From contig JAKAMP010000048.1 of assembly GCA_021812865.1 (NCBI GenBank), positions 1-10,272 on the forward strand: a stretch of 10,272 nt of DNA, given 5' to 3'. Positions 1 to 6,810 of this stretch are shown here, piece after piece. The stretch's first letter is position 1. Every line of letters starts with the position of its first letter. The position numbers and the translations under genes are program-made. The DNA is from Bacteroidota bacterium (lineage in GTDB: Bacteria; Bacteroidota; Bacteroidia; Bacteroidales; JAAYUG01). The notes below the pieces were generated by a model that saw nothing but the letters and a program-made list of their open reading frames with translations, was not told where the DNA came from and did not search any database.

Positions 1-375
1 GATCTGGCTCAGGGAGGCCGGGCCAATTCCAATCTCAGTTCCTGCCTGGAAAACTGCGGGCAGGTCTTCCTTTGCCAGCCCGTAATTTTCTATATCGAGC
101 GTGGGAAAATATTTCCTCCGGGTACGCACAGGATTGGTCCTGGTGAAGAAATGCCCCCTGCGACGGTAGTCTTCAATGAGCCGGATAACCTTGAACTCCT
201 TATCGAGAATTTCCGGAATGCCCGAAGATAAACCATAGCTTTTGCGCGCAAACTCAAACCCTTTGAAGAAGTCCTGCCAACTCCGGTCGACCGAGCCCGG
301 GTCGTTGAGGTATTGCTGGTATAAGCCATCCATGGCATTGATTTCGCTGTTTCCCAGAAAGGAAAATGAATCCAT
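1..375 (-). CDS. sucA: 2-oxoglutarate dehydrogenase E1 component, N-terminal part (runs off the window)
   Basis: E1 of the 2-oxoglutarate dehydrogenase complex is the thiamine-diphosphate enzyme that decarboxylates 2-oxoglutarate and passes the succinyl group to the lipoyl E2 subunit in the TCA cycle (family knowledge). Only the first 125 codons are present. The start is ATG at 373-375, giving MDSFSFLGNSEINAMDGLYQ. Diagnostic N-terminal features are YQQYLNDPGSVDRSWQDFF (residues 19-37), which matches the conserved E1 tail that contacts E2, and LIEDYRRRGHFFTRTNPVR followed by LDIENYGL, the usual start of the first folded domain. The catalytic ThDP-binding region (GDG...N motif) lies beyond base 1. 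No Shine-Dalgarno is obvious upstream. I found no exact Bacteroidetes promoter in the AT-rich leader. The gene is preceded by a probable terminator at 600-630, so it is likely an independent transcription unit. Confidence 0.93.
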   Translation of the reverse strand, partial: MDSFSFLGNSEINAMDGLYQQYLNDPGSVDRSWQDFFKGFEFARKSYGLSSGIPEILDKEFKVIRLIEDYRRRGHFFTRTNPVRTRRKYFPTLDIENYGLAKEDLPAVFQAGTEIGIGPASLSQI

Positions 376-811
376 AGCTGAAATTGAAGGTTAAAGTGTA
401 AATTTAATTAACTTTTTTGCTGAAAAATAGTTCAATGCAGAATCAATATCTTTCATTACATAAAAAAGTTGAAGCGCTTTGTTTCTTCATTTTTGCCATG
501 GATGAGCCTGGCATATCCAAATTCCTCCGCTTATTGCCGTTTCAATGAAAAGAGCTGATTCAATTAAGCCAAAAAGAAAGGACTGCAGAGATAATGAAAA
601 GTATTCGCCCGTATATTGCCCGGGAATACTGCAAATTAAAATTGCCAATTTATAGACAACCCGTTTGACAATGCTTAGGCAAATCGAAGAGTCATCTTCT
701 ACTTTTCAATCGTGCATCTGAAGCATGGCTTGCATGCCGTCTGAATGTGCGTTCTATAATGAAAATTCTGAAAAAATACAGGAATCACTATCCCAGCAAA
801 AAATGCAACGA
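376..811. other. Intergenic region upstream of sucA, without a supported gene
   Basis: These 436 bases separate the stop of the small secreted-protein gene from the sucA start. They are AT-rich and hold a terminator-like hairpin at 600-630. The sucA promoter should lie here. On the minus strand only weak candidates exist: TATTTTTC and TAAATTTA each match TAnnTTTG at 7 of 8 positions, but neither has a TTG at the right spacing, so I do not call one. A plus-strand reading frame beginning near 725 is antisense to a real gene and has no recognisable protein features. Confidence 0.6.
600..630 (-). terminator. Probable intrinsic terminator of the lipoprotein/secreted-protein operon
   Basis: The arms AGTATTC and GAATACT (600-606 and 624-630) pair perfectly. 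After a two-base bulge (607-608) three more G-C pairs form (609-611 with 621-623), leaving a 9-base loop. Read on the minus strand the hairpin is followed directly by TTTTC, while the plus strand has no T run after it, so the minus orientation is preferred. It lies about 180 bases downstream of the stop at 812 and upstream of sucA. The T run is short, so efficiency is uncertain. Confidence 0.5.
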
Positions 812-1300
812 TCAATGAAGTCCTTGTTTTCCGATGATCCGGTACATCACCTTCAGTCCAGCACAACTGCGTGTTTCATTGTCAAATTTAGGCTGTTTAA
901 CTTCTTTCGCCATCACAGTCATTTCCACAATGATGTTCAACGGGTTCTGGGTAACCGAAAAACCTATCGATTCCATGTAATTATCCTCACGGTTATCGTA
1001 GATTACGGTACCCTTAGCAATATCGATGATCCTGAATTTTACGGGTTTGAATTTTGGCTCGCAGCATACGCTAATGAGGTAATCCCTGCCAGGGGCCAGG
1101 GTCATGGAAAACTGGTATGCTTTTTTAATATCGAGAAGAACGCTTTTTGAATAGCCGCTCAGACTGTAATCGGCCTCTCCGGGTGTTTTGCAATAAATGC
1201 TGCCATGAAAACCCGAACAGACCTGGCCGGATGCGGTATGAAAAACCAGTGCGAGTGCAAACACCGGGAATATTTTGGGAAGGATCATAATCAGAGTCAT
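812..1300 (-). CDS. Small secreted protein of unknown function
   Basis: This encodes 162 residues that I cannot assign to a named family. The N-terminus is a signal peptide: residues 1-25 are hydrophobic (MILPKIFPVFALALVF core) and end in HTASG-QVC, consistent with export. The mature part is predicted mostly beta, with five cysteines (C28, C37, adjacent C79-C80, C146). The pattern APGRDYLISVCC ... KFRIIDIAKGTVIYDN ... C near the end resembles small beta-sandwich secreted proteins of Bacteroidetes recalled from memory. The start ATG (1298-1300) overlaps the stop of the upstream gene as ATGA, so the two are translationally coupled and presumably work together. A second ATG at residue 5 (1286-1288) would also give a good signal peptide. 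Stop is TGA. The coupled upstream gene is broken by a nonsense codon, which could lower this gene's expression through polarity. Confidence 0.75.
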   Translation of the reverse strand: MTLIMILPKIFPVFALALVFHTASGQVCSGFHGSIYCKTPGEADYSLSGYSKSVLLDIKKAYQFSMTLAPGRDYLISVCCEPKFKPVKFRIIDIAKGTVIYDNREDNYMESIGFSVTQNPLNIIVEMTVMAKEVKQPKFDNETRSCAGLKVMYRIIGKQGLH

Positions 1301-2295
1301 TTAGAAGTCCCGGTAATGTTTTCCCTGGCTCTTGCCACATTTTTCACAAACTTCACGAAGGCGAGTTCGTTGGTTACGGTCTGGTCTCCCCCACTAATGG
1401 TCAGGTGATTCTTGTTGTCGCGGGTAATCTTCCTGTTGCCCGTTTGAATGCTCACCAGGTTGAATACTGCTTTCAGACTGTCCATCTGGTCCAGGGCTGA
1501 CTTTACATTCGCATCGTCGCGGAAGTGATAGGCAAACCCGTAATAGTTATTGCACAGGGTTTTCTGTTCGAACAGGAGTTTGACGAGGTCCTGGTAATCC
1601 GAATACCTGGGAATGCTTAAGGCTGACAGATATATCGATTCTATAAATGCGCCGGTTGAAACCAGTGCATAAAGGTTTAGCCGGTTTGATGTTTCCAGCG
1701 ATTCGGAGAGCCGGTCATACAGCTCTTCAGAGATGGCGCCAAGCGAATCATTATTCATCAGGTTTTTCTGCACCCGGTTGAAAAATTCCTCACTGAAAGC
1801 GCTATAGATATTGAGACGCTGCGATAATTTCCTGATCAGTTTGAAGTATTCAAGCGCGGTGGTCTTGCTGTTGTTCAGGTTGAGATAGGTAAAGTCAGCT
1901 ATATATACGCCCAGGTTGAGCGCCTGGGACCTTGAATCCAGATACTTGTCGGCATTACTCAAGGGGTTGACCAGTTGGGGGTTAATTTTGATCCGGTGCG
2001 TAACCACCTAGCTGATAATCTCGTCCGGGTAAGGAAGGAGATAGGTGATATTTGCACTGCTGTCGGCATTGAGGGTGTCTGTCAAGCCCTCGCTGCCTCC
2101 CTCCTTGTTGCCTCCCGGCTTGCATTGCAACACCATGAACACTGTCCCCAGAATCAAAATGAGAGTAAACGGTTTTAATCTCAAGTGCCGGCGAAGATTG
2201 CATTCTTGTGTGGAAAATGCCTTGGGTTTTACGCCTGAATCTTTCGTGTGCCCGGACAAGACCTGAAACCTGTTTTCGAAAATTGAATTTCTCAT
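1297..2295 (-). pseudogene. Bacteroidetes lipoprotein gene interrupted by an in-frame amber codon
   Basis: Two open stretches in the same frame (2295 to 2011 and 2007 to 1297) are separated only by a TAG at 2008-2010. Together they make about 332 residues. The first part has a lipoprotein-like signal segment, LRLKPFTLILILGTVFMVLQ followed by Cys (residue 58 counting from ATG 2295), then Gly/Glu/Ser-rich linker and LLPYPDEIIS. The second part carries NPQLVNPLSNADKYLDSRSQ, then ALNLGVYIADFTYLNLN, and later a segment around STGAFIESIYL. From memory these match one uncharacterised family of Bacteroidetes lipoproteins that begin PxPxEI..LL...... N..LLNP..N..KY.....ALNLGVYGADL. The break falls inside that conserved stretch with no loss of frame, so one gene is broken rather than two genes abutting. 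The true start may be TTG at 2184, since ATG 2295 leaves a 42-residue leader before the signal segment. The part after the stop begins with GTG but has no convincing ribosome-binding site. Function is unknown. Confidence 0.72.
2008..2010 (-). other. In-frame TAG codon breaking the lipoprotein gene
   Basis: The plus strand reads CTA here, TAG on the coding strand, between ...DEIIS and VVTHRIKINPQ. By the remembered family pattern the position should be hydrophobic, often Leu. TTG to TAG is one base change. All other stop codons of complete genes in the window are TGA (six genes) or TAA (one gene), so this is the only TAG among them. Confidence 0.85.
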
Positions 2296-2416
2296 GACTT
2301 CAGTTTTTATATTTTTCTTGATGCTTCTTTATGATGAATGCCATGTAGACAGCTAATTTAATTCTTTTTCATCTTAAAAAAGGTTCCAGGTTTTTATTTA
2401 CATGCCGGAATTAATC

Positions 2417-2474
2417 ATCCCAAATTATTCGTTAGAAGCTCCTGGAAGGAGCACACTAATGGATTAATTGGGAT
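2417..2474. repeat. Long imperfect inverted repeat with a GC-rich tip
   Basis: The inner stem is GCTCCT-GGA-AGGAGC (2438-2452, 6 perfect pairs, 3-base loop). The outer arms 2417-2435 and 2456-2474 pair at 15 of 19 positions by Watson-Crick rules, with two more pairs possible as G-U wobble in RNA. Only AA on one side and ACA on the other separate inner from outer stem. Neither strand has a T run after it, so it does not look like a terminator. It may be a structured leader, an operator, or a remnant of a small mobile inverted repeat. Confidence 0.55.
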
Positions 2475-2508
2475 TACCCTACCGATGAATCGGGATAAAC
2501 TAATTTAG

Positions 2509-2559
2509 AAAAACCATCTTTCTGGTGAATTACTATATTTAGCTGAAAGATAGGTTTTT
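2509..2559 (-). terminator. Probable terminator of the kinase/exporter operon
   Basis: AAAAACCATCTTTC (2509-2522) pairs with GAAAGATAGGTTTTT (2545-2559): 14 base pairs with a single one-base bulge and a 22-base loop. Read on the minus strand it ends in GGTTTTT and begins 45 bases after the exporter stop at 2604. The A run on the other arm means it could act in either direction. The large loop is atypical, which limits confidence. Confidence 0.55.
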
Positions 2560-2572
2560 CTTAATCGCAATG

Positions 2573-2592
2573 CATTAGAAATTTTTCTAATG
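2573..2592. repeat. Short perfect inverted repeat just after the exporter stop codon
   Basis: CATTAGAAA-TT-TTTCTAATG is a perfect 9-base inverted repeat with a 2-base spacer, 11 bases beyond the stop codon of the exporter gene. It is AT-rich and could act with the hairpin at 2509-2559 in 3' end formation or transcript protection. Confidence 0.5.
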
Positions 2593-2603
2593 AATGGATT
2601 GGG

Positions 2604-5600
2604 TTATTTGTTCTTTAATAAGAGCATGCGGCGATGAGGTAATTGGACTTTCTTGTTCGTGAGAATGAGCAACAGGTACATTACGCACAACATCAGCCAG
2701 ATAACCGCAATATTGAACAAGGTTGTAGGCAGGATTGCCCTTCCGATCCGTTTATCGGCCGCCAGAAAAGGCGCCCTCCCGCATGTCGACGCTGAAATTT
2801 CATAAACCGGCTCGATATTCCTGATCATTTCATTCCCTGAAATAACATAAGGAACCAGCGATTGCCTGTTCAGCATCAGTTCTGAGAGTTTATGATTGTA
2901 ATTCCTGTTTTTAAAATCCAGGTAGGCCTGGGTGCCACCCTCTTTTTTCGAAAGCAAATGAATTACAGAATCCTTCTGTGCAGTTAGAATATTGATTTTT
3001 TTTGACAGCAGCATGCTTAGCCGGTCAAGATGTTTCTCCAGCCCTATGCGCTCCTCGGCTGAAAGGATGCTCTGGTTTCTGAGCGGAAAGGCAAGCCGGG
3101 GATAATGACTGTTCAACTCCTGCATCTCATTCCGGATGAAACGACTTTGCTTCATTTCAAGCGAATCGGTGCGTAAATGCCTGTCCTGAAGTTTGTTTTT
3201 TACTTCCGGGATAATGAAAAGGTAATCGAATTCGTAATTGCTAAGTGGTTTTTCAATTGCATAGAAATTCCGTTCAAAATCATTATACCTGAATTGGGTA
3301 ACCAGCATGGCTTCGTAGGACCAGCGTGAAGCCATCAGATCGCCCACGAAAGGTACATAATGAAGGGAAGTTACTTTCCTGTTCAGCTTTTCGAAATTTA
3401 CCACCACACCGCTTAGCAATATCTGGGGCACGATCAGCAAAGGTACCATCACATAAATCACTACCACCGAATGAAACAATGATGAAATTACCAGCCCTAT
3501 CATATTTGCCAGACACGAAGTGCTGAACAGGATGAGCCAGAACCTCCATAACATGTTTTCCACCCCCAGTATTTTATTGCTGATCAAAACATACAGAAAA
3601 GTCTGGACGGCGCTCAATCCGAAGAGATACGCAATTTTCGAATGGAGGTAACTTGTTTTGCTGAGCCTTAGAAAGGACTCTCTCAGCAATATCTTCCTGT
3701 CCCTGATGATTTCTTCCGCGCTGATGATCAATCCCACGAACAGTGCAACAATTACACTCATAAAAAGGAAGGAGGGGATATTGTCGTTTGCACCGAATGA
3801 ATACAGATTGCTGTTTTCTTCGCTTCCCGAGCGGCAAAGAAGCGCAAGAATAAGCGCCAGAACAGGAGATATGCCTATGGCGAGAATTACATAAGTGCGG
3901 TTGGCTATCTTCGACAGGAAATTTCGGTAAGAAAAGATCATAAACTGACTGATCGCGGATGGCTGATGAAGCTGGCTGGGTGGAAGCAGTCTCGCCTGCT
4001 CTTGCCTGGGTTTATGCAAGGTTGAAAGGAACCGCCGATGCCATTGCTCCGGGGAGGTTTTTCTCTGGGATGTGAGTTCACCGAATTCATCGATCTGCTT
4101 TTCTTCCAGTGCCCGGAAGATAGATTCCGGATTCAGGTTGCCGCAGGTACGGCATGAATCTGCCAGTGAAATTTCCTTTCCGTTTTCTTGGTTGAAGTAA
4201 GCAATTGCTCCTGCCGGATCACCAAAATATACGGGGTATCCCTCAACGTCCATCACGATAATCCTGTCGAACAGCTTGAATATATCCGAACTGGGCTGAT
4301 GCACATTCACCACCACGACCCGTCCAGACAAGGCCTGATCCGACAGGATGTTCATGATTTCTTCTGAATCGGTGGAAGAGAGGCCGGAAGTGGGTTCATC
4401 GGCATACAATATCCAGGGCTCCCTGATCAGCTCAAGGGCTATATTCAGCTTCTTTCTTTGCCCCCCACTGATGAATTTGTTCAGCGGATTACCCACCTTC
4501 AGGTCTTTTACATCATAAAGGTTCATCTCCATGAGTAGGTAGTTCACTTTTTCAATAAGAGTTTCGGCTGACAGATTTGAAAAACACAACTGGGCATTAA
4601 AATACAGGTTTCTGAAAATGGAAAGTTCTTCCACCAGCAAGTCATCCTGGGGAACAAAGCCTATCAATCCGTGAAGGCTGGTTTTATCTTTCTGGATATC
4701 GAACGTATTGATCCGGATATCTCCGTTCAATGGAACCAGGTTGCCATTCAGCAGGTTCAGCAGCGTGGATTTCCCTGTACCACTTCTTCCGATCATCCCG
4801 ATCAGCTCTCCCGATTGCATATTCAGGCTGAGCGTGTGAATGCCACGGTCACTTCCCCTGAACCGGTACTCAAGGTCGTTCACCTCAATGCTTATTTTAT
4901 GCTCATTTGCTGAACAGAACTTTCTCAGCACCTGGTTGTAAGTAACAGCTTCCAGGTTGGGTCCATGTATGGAAGTTCCCCTCTGGAAAACATAGATATG
5001 GTCCGCAAACACGTTTCTGCCGTTCAGATACAGGATATCGTTCCCATGATGATAAAAGGCAATGAGTTGTATACTCTTTATATAAAGAAAAATGAGCTGG
5101 CCTCTCATTCGGGGTTCCGGTTGGTATTCAATCCAGAAGCTGGCCGGTTTTTGCGGTCCCATGATCAGCAGGTTGCCTTTGTCTTTGATGTTGTACAGCC
5201 TGCCGGCAATGAAGTTTCTGCAATTAGTGAACTCATTTTCGTTGATATGGAATTGTACGGCCAGGCGGGCAAGGATATTCCCGAATTCTGCGCTGTCCTT
5301 ATCGTCACGCAGGTATTGAAGCAGGAACCGTTCGAAAAGCATCAGCCTGATAAGCATATGAAATTTATTCCTTTTCGGAATTTCCCTGTTGATTTTTGCG
5401 AGCGTTTCCAATAAAATATTTCTAATCTGCTGGTCTCCCTCCGGCATTGCCCTGATCTGGGCATATTGCTGGTACAGGCCCTGAAAGGTCATCATGTGCT
5501 GTTCAACAACCTGAAGGCTGAATTCCTTGAGCAGAATGTTCCGGATAAAATCCCTCACATTGCTATAGATCAATAAGGGAAACAGGTTGGCTACCAGGGC

Positions 5601-5642
5601 AAACAGCTGTATTGAATATTCCAGAAACGCCTTGCTGCTCAT
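2604..5642 (-). CDS. ABCG-like ABC exporter (ATPase fused to ABC-2 permease) with a large extracytoplasmic insertion
   Basis: This 1012-residue fused half-transporter has the ATPase before the membrane domain, the order of the ABCG/ABC-2 family. Residues 1-160 are a helical N-terminal region, distantly like the TerB-type domains seen in such proteins. Around 200-245 is a small beta-rich segment (YVFQRGTSIHGPN). The ATPase spans about 250-475: Walker A GRSGTGKS (285-292), Q-loop Q332, signature SGGQ (392-395), Walker B ILYADE with D415 and catalytic E416, H-loop H448. All key residues are present. A linker with SCRTCGN (496-502) leads to membrane segments at about 584-603, 622-642, 671-690, 698-720 and 722-747 and a final one at 971-994. 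Between the last two lie about 220 hydrophilic residues rich in charged helix, probably outside the membrane. It should act as a dimer in the inner membrane; substrate unknown. ATG 5640-5642 starts 5 bases after the upstream kinase stop, so it is cotranscribed. The stop is TAA, followed by terminator-like hairpins. Confidence 0.9.
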   Translation of the reverse strand: MSSKAFLEYSIQLFALVANLFPLLIYSNVRDFIRNILLKEFSLQVVEQHMMTFQGLYQQYAQIRAMPEGDQQIRNILLETLAKINREIPKRNKFHMLIRLMLFERFLLQYLRDDKDSAEFGNILARLAVQFHINENEFTNCRNFIAGRLYNIKDKGNLLIMGPQKPASFWIEYQPEPRMRGQLIFLYIKSIQLIAFYHHGNDILYLNGRNVFADHIYVFQRGTSIHGPNLEAVTYNQVLRKFCSANEHKISIEVNDLEYRFRGSDRGIHTLSLNMQSGELIGMIGRSGTGKSTLLNLLNGNLVPLNGDIRINTFDIQKDKTSLHGLIGFVPQDDLLVEELSIFRNLYFNAQLCFSNLSAETLIEKVNYLLMEMNLYDVKDLKVGNPLNKFISGGQRKKLNIALELIREPWILYADEPTSGLSSTDSEEIMNILSDQALSGRVVVVNVHQPSSDIFKLFDRIIVMDVEGYPVYFGDPAGAIAYFNQENGKEISLADSCRTCGNLNPESIFRALEEKQIDEFGELTSQRKTSPEQWHRRFLSTLHKPRQEQARLLPPSQLHQPSAISQFMIFSYRNFLSKIANRTYVILAIGISPVLALILALLCRSGSEENSNLYSFGANDNIPSFLFMSVIVALFVGLIISAEEIIRDRKILLRESFLRLSKTSYLHSKIAYLFGLSAVQTFLYVLISNKILGVENMLWRFWLILFSTSCLANMIGLVISSLFHSVVVIYVMVPLLIVPQILLSGVVVNFEKLNRKVTSLHYVPFVGDLMASRWSYEAMLVTQFRYNDFERNFYAIEKPLSNYEFDYLFIIPEVKNKLQDRHLRTDSLEMKQSRFIRNEMQELNSHYPRLAFPLRNQSILSAEERIGLEKHLDRLSMLLSKKINILTAQKDSVIHLLSKKEGGTQAYLDFKNRNYNHKLSELMLNRQSLVPYVISGNEMIRNIEPVYEISASTCGRAPFLAADKRIGRAILPTTLFNIAVIWLMLCVMYLLLILTNKKVQLPHRRMLLLKNK

Positions 5643-5647
5643 AGTTC

Positions 5648-6805
5648 TCAGATGTTGAATTCCAGGGTAATTTGAGCGCCTCCGTTGTTCATATTCTTGA
5701 TATGTATGTTGCCCTGGTGTATATCGAGAATCTGCCTAACCACAAAGAGGTTGAGATCCATCCGCTCCTCTTTCCTTTCCTGTCCGGTTTGAAAAGGTTT
5801 TAAGGCCAGGGTCCTGTCAATACTCGTATTGCCCAGTCCCTCATCGGTAATTGAAAATATTCCCTTGTGGTTCACAAGATCGGAATTGACCTCAATCTCG
5901 CCTTTACTGGGTGAATGCTGGATGGCATTCTCGAACAGGTACAGAACGGCTTTGTACAAAAGATCTCTGTCTCCGTACAGGCAGAAATTATTTGCAGCCT
6001 CAGGCAAAAGAACTTCAATTTCTTTCTCATGCAGCATATACTGCAACTCGATACTGGCAAACTGGAAAAGTTCGAGCAACTCCACCTCGGTATGATGTAA
6101 TTCATACTGCTGCGTACTGAGCCTGGAGGAAAGCATTGCTTTTTGCGCAAAATGGTCGAGACGTGAAAGGGATCCTTCAAGCAGGTAAAGCATGTCCTTC
6201 ATTTGGGAGGAATGTTCCTCATTTTTCATCAGGTTGATTGTGCCTGTCAGTCCATTCAGGGGTACTTTGATTTCTTCACTGAGCAAGATCAGGGACGAGG
6301 ATTTGATCTTGTCGATGTTTTTCATTTCATTATAGGCTATCTGCAACTCCTGCGTCTTTTCAGCCACCTGTTGCTGAAGCCACCGGTTAACATTTACCAG
6401 GTTTTCCCGGTTCTGTTTTATTTCCACCTGGGTTTTTACACGGGCCAGCAGCTCTTCACTATGAAAGGGCTTGGTGATATAATCCACCCCGCCCAGTTGA
6501 AACCCTTTTGTTACGCTGTCTGTACCCCCTTTGGCAGAAAGAAAGATCACCGGTATATCTTTTGCTTTGTGGCTTTCCTTTATCTTCCGGCACACCTCAA
6601 ATCCATCCATTCCGGGCATCATGATATCCAGGAGGATAACATCAAAATCCTCATTGTCAAGCCATTCGAGTGCATCCATTCCATTGGTCGAATACTCAAC
6701 ATGAAGGCCCTGATTCGACAGAATATTGGCCGCTACCTGGATGTTCCTGGGATTGTCATCTACCAGCAACACCCTTCCTGTTTTCTTTTCTGCAACTTTT
6801 TCCAT
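5648..6805 (-). CDS. Receiver plus degenerate histidine-kinase protein lacking the phospho-acceptor His
   Basis: I use ATG 6803-6805 (385 residues), 5 bases after the upstream stop; a TTG at 6814 would add three residues and overlap that stop. The receiver (about 10-130) is intact: D16/D17, phospho-acceptor D60 in LLDIMMPGMDG, S90, K112 in TKPF. A coiled-coil linker (about 130-170) leads to a DHp region reading LSEEIKVPLNGLTG where the paralogue upstream has LSHEIRTPLNGIIG. The phospho-accepting His is Glu (E177, GAA at 6275-6277), and the Thr normally important for phosphatase activity is Val (V181). The HATPase keeps an N-box Asn (N293) and a G1 box DEGLG (321-325), but the G2 box has no glycine (MDLNLFVV, about 349-356). 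Nucleotide binding may persist, but autophosphorylation on His cannot. No sensor or membrane segment is present, so it is cytoplasmic. It may modulate the active paralogue by heterodimerisation or respond through D60 (inference). Confidence 0.88.
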   Translation of the reverse strand: MEKVAEKKTGRVLLVDDNPRNIQVAANILSNQGLHVEYSTNGMDALEWLDNEDFDVILLDIMMPGMDGFEVCRKIKESHKAKDIPVIFLSAKGGTDSVTKGFQLGGVDYITKPFHSEELLARVKTQVEIKQNRENLVNVNRWLQQQVAEKTQELQIAYNEMKNIDKIKSSSLILLSEEIKVPLNGLTGTINLMKNEEHSSQMKDMLYLLEGSLSRLDHFAQKAMLSSRLSTQQYELHHTEVELLELFQFASIELQYMLHEKEIEVLLPEAANNFCLYGDRDLLYKAVLYLFENAIQHSPSKGEIEVNSDLVNHKGIFSITDEGLGNTSIDRTLALKPFQTGQERKEERMDLNLFVVRQILDIHQGNIHIKNMNNGGAQITLEFNI

Positions 6806-6810
6806 TATTT

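Larger units (their letters stand above)
2296..2603. other. Intergenic region between the exporter and lipoprotein operons
   Basis: These 308 bases contain no supported gene. From the exporter stop onwards they hold a short perfect inverted repeat (2573-2592), a long terminator-like hairpin (2509-2559), a GC-capped imperfect hairpin (2417-2474) and about 120 AT-rich bases before ATG 2295. That last stretch should contain the lipoprotein promoter, but no exact TAnnTTTG box is present on the minus strand. Confidence 0.6.

Noticed and set aside
376..480. TAAATTTA and TATTTTTC as -7 boxes for sucA on the minus strand
   Set aside because: Both miss the final or an internal consensus base and lack a TTG element at about 19-21 bases, so neither is better than chance in AT-rich DNA.
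725..1150. A 141-codon plus-strand reading frame
   Set aside because: It is mostly antisense to the small secreted-protein gene, has no domain or signal features and no clear ribosome-binding site. The minus-strand frame has a signal peptide and coupling to its neighbour.
1297..2007. A separate gene starting at GTG 2007 right after the amber codon
   Set aside because: There is no ribosome-binding site, it has no export signal of its own, and the preceding frame completes the same conserved motif, so a single broken gene explains the data better.
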